From Apis mellifera (Eukaryota; Arthropoda; Insecta; Hymenoptera; Apidae): DNA of 64,000 bases. Every line of letters begins with the position of its first letter. Within the stretch, counting starts at the first letter, position 1. The translations under genes were made by a program, and so were the position numbers. Below are positions 58,643 to 64,000 of the stretch, piece after piece. A model generated the notes under the pieces. The model saw only the letters and a program-made list of their open reading frames with translations. It was not told the origin of the DNA and did not search any database. The stretch covers positions 8,174,501-8,238,500 of the forward strand of contig NC_037639.1 of assembly GCF_003254395.2 (NCBI RefSeq), given 5' to 3'.

Positions 58643-61600
58643 AAAGGGAGTAAAAAATTTTCCATCGAGCAAGTAGTAGACGGGGGCCGAATCGAGCTCG
58701 AGAACGAATTCCCTCAGCTTCGCCCGAGTTTAACTTCGACCGAGTTTCGGCCAGTCCCAATCGGACGAATTGCGGACGGCGCTTGCGCGGAACCGGTTGC
58801 TACCGATCTCATCGCCACGGATCGTTTATGATAAAATAAAAGCAGGGAGGAATCGCAGGTAGGTAAAGGTTTCGAGGTGGCGACGAGAGGATGTCGCCTC
58901 GCGAAAAACCAAGTGGAAGATAAAAAAAAAGGACGAGATTGAAATATCTTCTGGGGATTTTTTTCTACGCAAGTAAATTCACCGGTGTTGTTATTAACAG
59001 AAAGCAAGGAGGAGATAAATCGGCGAGATAAACAGCGATACGCCGTTGAAACGAGCCGTTGTTTTACGAGGGCGGGATACGTCTATGATATTCCTCCGTC
59101 AGTATTTCACCGCCTCTTGGTACCACGGAAAGTCGATCAAGTTTTTTTTGACGATAGAATACCTTCTCACGGGACCCGCGAGATATCCGCCCGGCGAGGG
59201 ATATGCTGATCACGTAGCTGTTCGCCGTCGGCGCTGTTTTTCCTTCCATCTTAACCAACCTCGAACCGTTCTGCGCCTCCTCCTCCTCCTCCTCCGCGCG
59301 TGTGAAATCGCGGCTCTCGCAAAAATCGCGTACGTTTCTGGGTAGATCCGGATAGATGCGAGTGGCGCTTGGAAATTTTTTGGAAATTTATTTTTTTTAT
59401 CAATAATATTTTTGTCGGAACGATTGCACGTAACTTTGAAAAGATTGGAAAGAACCGATTCGACGAAGCGTATCCTTAGATCCTTAAAATCTATCTAACC
59501 ACGTATTCTTATAACGCACGACAAAAGATAAATTGACGAATTCCGTGGACGTAGGTTAAGAGAGGTCCACGTGTGTGTCACCAACTCGAAATTAACATTC
59601 AACGCGACCCCCAATTATCATTCAACAGCCGGACAATCTAGACGTTACGAACAAGCCCGACTAAAGGGGCCCTCTTAAACGATGTATAAAAAGTGCGTGT
59701 CGCGGCAGAGTGTCGGGATATGGGGATACGATCGGCGGACACGGCTGGAATCGATTGATTTCACCTCACGTACGGAACAATCGTCACGAAAAGACGGGGA
59801 GGAGGGGGTTGGCGTTGTTGGGCCACGGTCAGGGTCCAACAACGCCGATTTCGACGAGGAGGAGAGCACCACGATGCTCCTCCTAGGGTCTCCGAATGGC
59901 ATTCCTTGTAAAATTCGCGATTCTCCACGCGTCTCCACGAGGCGGCCGAGAACTCGTTCGTGGAACCCGTGGACAAAAGAGACGAGTTTAAGGTCACTCT
60001 GTTCGGTATCGGCCCGACCCGGGCCTCGATCGATTTCAAATCGCGGATCACGTAGCCACGAAAATATCATCTTCTTTGAACGACCGTCGGGGAAAGTTTT
60101 CGGCTCGAGTGGCGAGCAAACAAATTTTTACATAACCACCAGGATTTCTCTGCAATTGCGCAAACGTGTCAATACGTCGTTGACGTTTCGAAAAATGGAA
60201 TAACATTTTTGTGAACGGATACTTTAAAGCACGATCTCGATGGCAATATAATGCAAATAGATCAGAATGGTGTTTTCCATTCAAGAAATATGACGTTACA
60301 AAAATTATTCCTAAAAGATAAATCGGTACGATTTCTACGAAGGAGAAGAACGCGGGATAATCGATGAATTAGCAAGCGCACGGTGAACGATAACAAGGTG
60401 GCGGACAAAGAAGAACCTTGGTAAACCTGTCCGACCCTTTTTACCCCAGATTCCCGGGGTTCATGAGACGGTGCACGCAAAGTCGGCGGAATTTATGCAT
60501 CGACGGCAAAAACCTCCTCCTCTTCTCGTCTTTTCTCCTCCTCGCGACACACTCCTTCTCCGTGACAGAAAATCACGGCGAATATTTCCCTGGTTCGTGG
60601 AACCGGCTCGTCCCAGAATCGGCTGTGGAATCAGATTCGCTGTAACTGCGTGTGCCTTACGCGTGTGCCAGAGTTCACGAGAGAATATCATCCTCTTGAT
60701 ACGGGAGTGGATTGCGCAACGAGGTCAAGCCAGTGTGGAAGCGCGGAACGACGATGATCCCTCGAAAATGAAGGAGTGGTGCGGAGGGGCTCGATTGTCG
60801 TTCTTAATGTCAATAGGAAGTGACTCACTCCTTAACGCCGCAATGATATCACGCTCCGGTCGTGGCAGAACGAGACCTCGCTCGCTCGCTCGCTGGTTCA
60901 CGAGATCGCGATTCGATACGCGGGGATGTTGGTCGGTTTCTCTCCTCCTCCTACGGAGAGAGGAGAGTGTGCGACACACACGTGTCGAGACAGAGTATTC
61001 GCTCGGGGAATATAGATTAGATGGGATTTTTCGTATTGTCGCTCCAAGAGAATCGAACGATCGTTGCTGCCTGCCCCTCCAAGATTTATTTCGATCGAAT
61101 AGTTTTATTTTCCGCTTTTCGGCTCGCCTTATCTCGACGAACTGTCTCGTATTTATAATCGTGTACACATTTCGTGTATTTACGAGCACTACTATCGGAC
61201 GAGCCGTGTTATGAAACCTTTCCTTCGAAATTTCTATTTCCACGAAACGAATTATGGAAATAGGATCAGTTCTGATAAATCCAAAACATTTGCTCGTCGA
61301 CGCAACGATTTCCCCTTAACGTTCGCGAGTTTATATATATAGGGGAAGATTTGTGACAGCGGGGGAGAGATAAAACGGATTCGAAAGAGAAAAGAAAAAG
61401 AGGGAGGAGGAACCGAATCGATCGCGAGCCGTTTATGACGCTATTTGTCGCGGCTAATTGTCAATTAGAAAGCGCGACACGCGTAAATTATTCATAGAGC
61501 GGCGAGATTTAGAGGCCATTGAATCGGCGGCGGCGGTGCTGCATTCGCGCTGCGTACGCGAAAACCGAGCGCGGTGTGTAGATTGTGTCCGAGCCGCGCG

Positions 61601-62586
61601 TGTATCTACATAGAATGGGAGGGGGAGGGGGAAAGGGAGCCTCTGCCTGCACGCCTTTCGAAGGCCCGGTCGAAAAATAAAATAAAGGGCGGTTACTATT
61701 ATCGGGTTCTAGAAGGGTGGCGAGCTCCGGCTATCGTTCGCGCGGATCTCTATTGTTTCGTTAGATCCGATCCGCGGCGGTTTCTCTCTAATGGCGGGGA
61801 ATTCCCTCGAGCTTCTCCGCGGTGAATGTGGGTCACACGGCTCGCCTATCGAGAGCAAAACGAGACAAAACCAACGCAAAATCGTGTACACGCACACGAT
61901 CTAATATCGCGGGGAGAGAAAGAGAGACCGGCGGCGTAGGTGTTTCTCATAGGCGTCGCTAGGAATGCCGATTGTGCCGAGGTCTTTGTAATTATTCAGG
62001 TCGTGGAGAGACTTGGTACAACAACGAGGCGATATTTAAAAAAAGGATGATTGCGATGATGATCGACTTTCGTGGAAAAATCCGACGCGTCGGATGAACT
62101 TTGACATCGTGAAAGCTCGATCGTGCTCGATTAAATCGTTCCTCGTGTCTCGATCGAGTCGGGCAGAAGAAGGCGCCAGGGCGTCTTGAGCGAACGGGAA
62201 GCAAATTGCAACCAGTTTCTGAAGATTGGTAGAGGAGTTGGCTCGAATTTCACCATGCTGGCCACCATCTTGGCTTGGTCTCGAGATCGAGGTGGAAAAA
62301 AAGCCGCGTACGTACGCTTTACTTAGCGCACTTGATAAATTTCTTATGTAAAAAGACGATCGCTTATTTGTCAGAGTTAATTGGCAACTTTCTACGCGGC
62401 GTGAGTAATTTAAAGAGGAGGAGGAGGATCGGATCGACGCGTGGAACGGGCGCGGATCGGATCGTTACGCGCGACCCGTTGCTACCGTTTCCATCGTTTC
62501 GACTCGAATGTCGCATGGTTACGCGAATTTATGCGCCTTCATTGTATCCAGATATTGCGCAACTTAACCACCGTACTTTATACTTT

Positions 62587-62610
62587 CCCGAGAATGAAAA
62601 GATTCTCGGG
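62587..62610. repeat. Perfect hairpin, 9-bp arms
   Basis: CCCGAGAAT and ATTCTCGGG flank a 6-nt loop (GAAAAG). The same arm sequence, eight bases long, occurs in a hairpin at 32535-32554. No T run or gene end accompanies it, so I do not call a terminator. Confidence 0.85.
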
Positions 62611-63769
62611 GCCTCGGTCGGTTTCATCGTTTCCTTATGTACGAATTTTACGAGAATGGACGAGAAACATACGAGATTATTAGGGATATAATTTACCGCA
62701 AAAAACCATTTCCGAGCTCCCCCGAGTCGTAAAGATTATCCGTGTACCGCGAAACGCGGGCATAATTCACAAGGATCTCACGTAAATTATCGGGGAAGCG
62801 AAAGGATAGAGAGAGACTCGATCGAGTCCCGGGGACAACGATGTATCTCTCATCACGATCGCGAGCGTAACGGGTGTCGCGTCTTTAAGGAAGCCGATTT
62901 CTTGCAAGCCTCGCTGTGTGAAACCGCGGATCGTGCTCGTCCAATGTCCCGAATCCCCGTGGCAACCGGCAAACGAGCTGGCTAGGATAGACGAGAAAGC
63001 GCAGCGTGTCTCCAAAGATCGTCGGTGTATGTTGGAACGAGGTGAGGTAAGCGACCGATTCCGGAGCAAGAAAACGGCTCGTAAAAACGGCAGCTAGCAA
63101 CATGGAGAGGCGCATAGCGGATGGAGAAAGAAGACGAGAAGCGACTAGAAGTGTTGTACGCGAAACGTGACAGTGGTAGTAGTGGTGGTAACAGGCGAGT
63201 GGAGGAGGAGGAGGAGGAGCGAGGTTGGACGAGGAAGAAGTAGATCTACATAAGAGATCATGACTCGAAGCTAGCCGAGTTTCGCCGCAGTCGAGAGGAG
63301 AAAGTTAGCAGGAACTGCCTGAATCTGCCCGATTGGCAGCCTCCTTTTCCACGGGACCGGGTATTGTAGTCACGAGAGTGCAACTATATACTGTAACAGC
63401 AACGATGCTCGACGACGACAACGATGAGGAGGAGGACGATGATGATGAGGAGGAGGAGGAGATGCGTCTTTTGTTTCAGCTTTTACTTACTTCTCTCTCC
63501 CTGTCTCGACTCCCAGATATATCTCTACGTCTATCCCTATCTTCGATTCTCCGGCGCTCGTATTTACACGGTTCTCGATCATCCTTCGCCTCCGTCCTCC
63601 CCTCCCCTCCGTGTCGTTTCGCTGTGTCAAGCTCCCGTAGCGACGCCTTCGAATCGGCGTTTTCGCAATCGATCCTCTTACCCGGCAGCTTAACCCCTCG
63701 ACTGATCTCCAGACCATTAGTCGCAATTAGTCTCAACGATGAATTTTCTATGAGCGAATAATCAGCCAC

Positions 63770-63802
63770 GGTGTACACGTAACCCGTGTACACCAACGGG
63801 TT
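63770..63802. repeat. Overlapping inverted repeats
   Basis: GGTGTACACG and its reverse complement lie around a 5-nt loop (63770-63794). A second pair, AACCCGT and ACGGGTT (63781-63787 and 63796-63802), overlaps the right arm, so two alternative hairpins are possible. Each arm of the first contains the self-palindrome GTGTACAC. Confidence 0.9.
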
Positions 63803-64000
63803 GTCTCCGCTCCGCCAATTACACTTTCATGATCATGAGTGTAGCCGGCGACCGGCAAATAGCGGCGGATCAACGCTCCGGGAGACGCGTTGTCTCGCGA
63901 ACAAATCGATCCGGCAACAACCACGCGACTTTTCGACGCCCGTTTTCGAAATCGGCCACGATTCCGCCCCCCTCCGCGTCGATTCGATACCGAGTCGAAT

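Larger units (their letters stand above)
58643..64000. other. Right end of window, no gene seen
   Basis: This part contains CTC repeats at about 59276-59297, GGA repeats at 63197-63219, a GAT/GAG-rich tract at 63410-63462, and hairpins at 62587-62610 and 63770-63802. A strong GTAAGT donor-like site on the minus strand (complement near 63482-63487) follows an open frame; it could belong to an upstream ephrin 5' exon, but nothing confirms this. A plus-strand frame of 247 codons at 60471-61214 shows no domain. Confidence 0.5.

Noticed and set aside
1..64000. CRISPR arrays, rRNA, intact transposons or viral genes
   Set aside because: No regularly spaced repeats, rRNA cores, terminal inverted repeats with a transposase frame, or polymerase-like motifs were seen.

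Overview
This window looks like insect DNA, most likely from a hymenopteran such as a bee or ant. I infer this from one recognisable insect-type gene with a very long intron, AT-rich introns full of CpG dinucleotides and TCGA-type words, GTAAGT/GTGAGT donors, and many short GA/CT and trinucleotide microsatellites. I see no bacterial operons, no rRNA or tRNA, no CRISPR array and no intact mobile element. Most long open frames here are chance frames in CpG-rich or low-complexity sequence.

The one gene I recognise is an ephrin, the ligand of the Eph receptor tyrosine kinase. It lies on the minus strand as five coding exons: 45178-45060, 8229-8088, 7168-6865, 4777-4472 and 2188-2031. Phases agree at every junction (2, 0, 1, 1). 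The joined reading frame is 1029 nt and encodes 342 residues: signal peptide, ephrin receptor-binding domain with its conserved cysteines, a Ser/Pro/His-rich stalk, and a C-terminal hydrophobic segment ending five residues later. That ending suggests a GPI-anchored protein rather than one with a signalling cytoplasmic tail. The first intron is about 36.8 kb and fills more than half the window.

Layout from left to right: 1-2030 is ephrin 3' UTR and flank, with poly(A)-signal candidates and one small membrane-peptide ORF. Positions 2031-8229 hold ephrin exons 5 to 2; intron 4 also contains a candidate two-exon plus-strand gene (2594-2652 joined to 3223-3469, 101 residues, unknown family). Positions 8230-45059 are intron 1. 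Positions 45179 to about 47.2 kb are the likely 5' UTR and promoter, with CCAAT boxes, a 13-bp tandem duplication containing GATA motifs, and a GC/CpG-rich block at about 46.6-47.06 kb. From 47.2 to 64 kb I find no convincing gene; it holds microsatellites, inverted repeats and a few weak exon-like signals.

The most useful observation is that ephrin exon 4 is a symmetric phase 1-1 cassette, but skipping it joins T to AG and makes a TAG stop exactly at the last junction. Such a transcript would encode a 188-residue secreted receptor-binding domain without stalk or anchor, and would be expected to escape nonsense-mediated decay. I found no clearly new multi-gene system.
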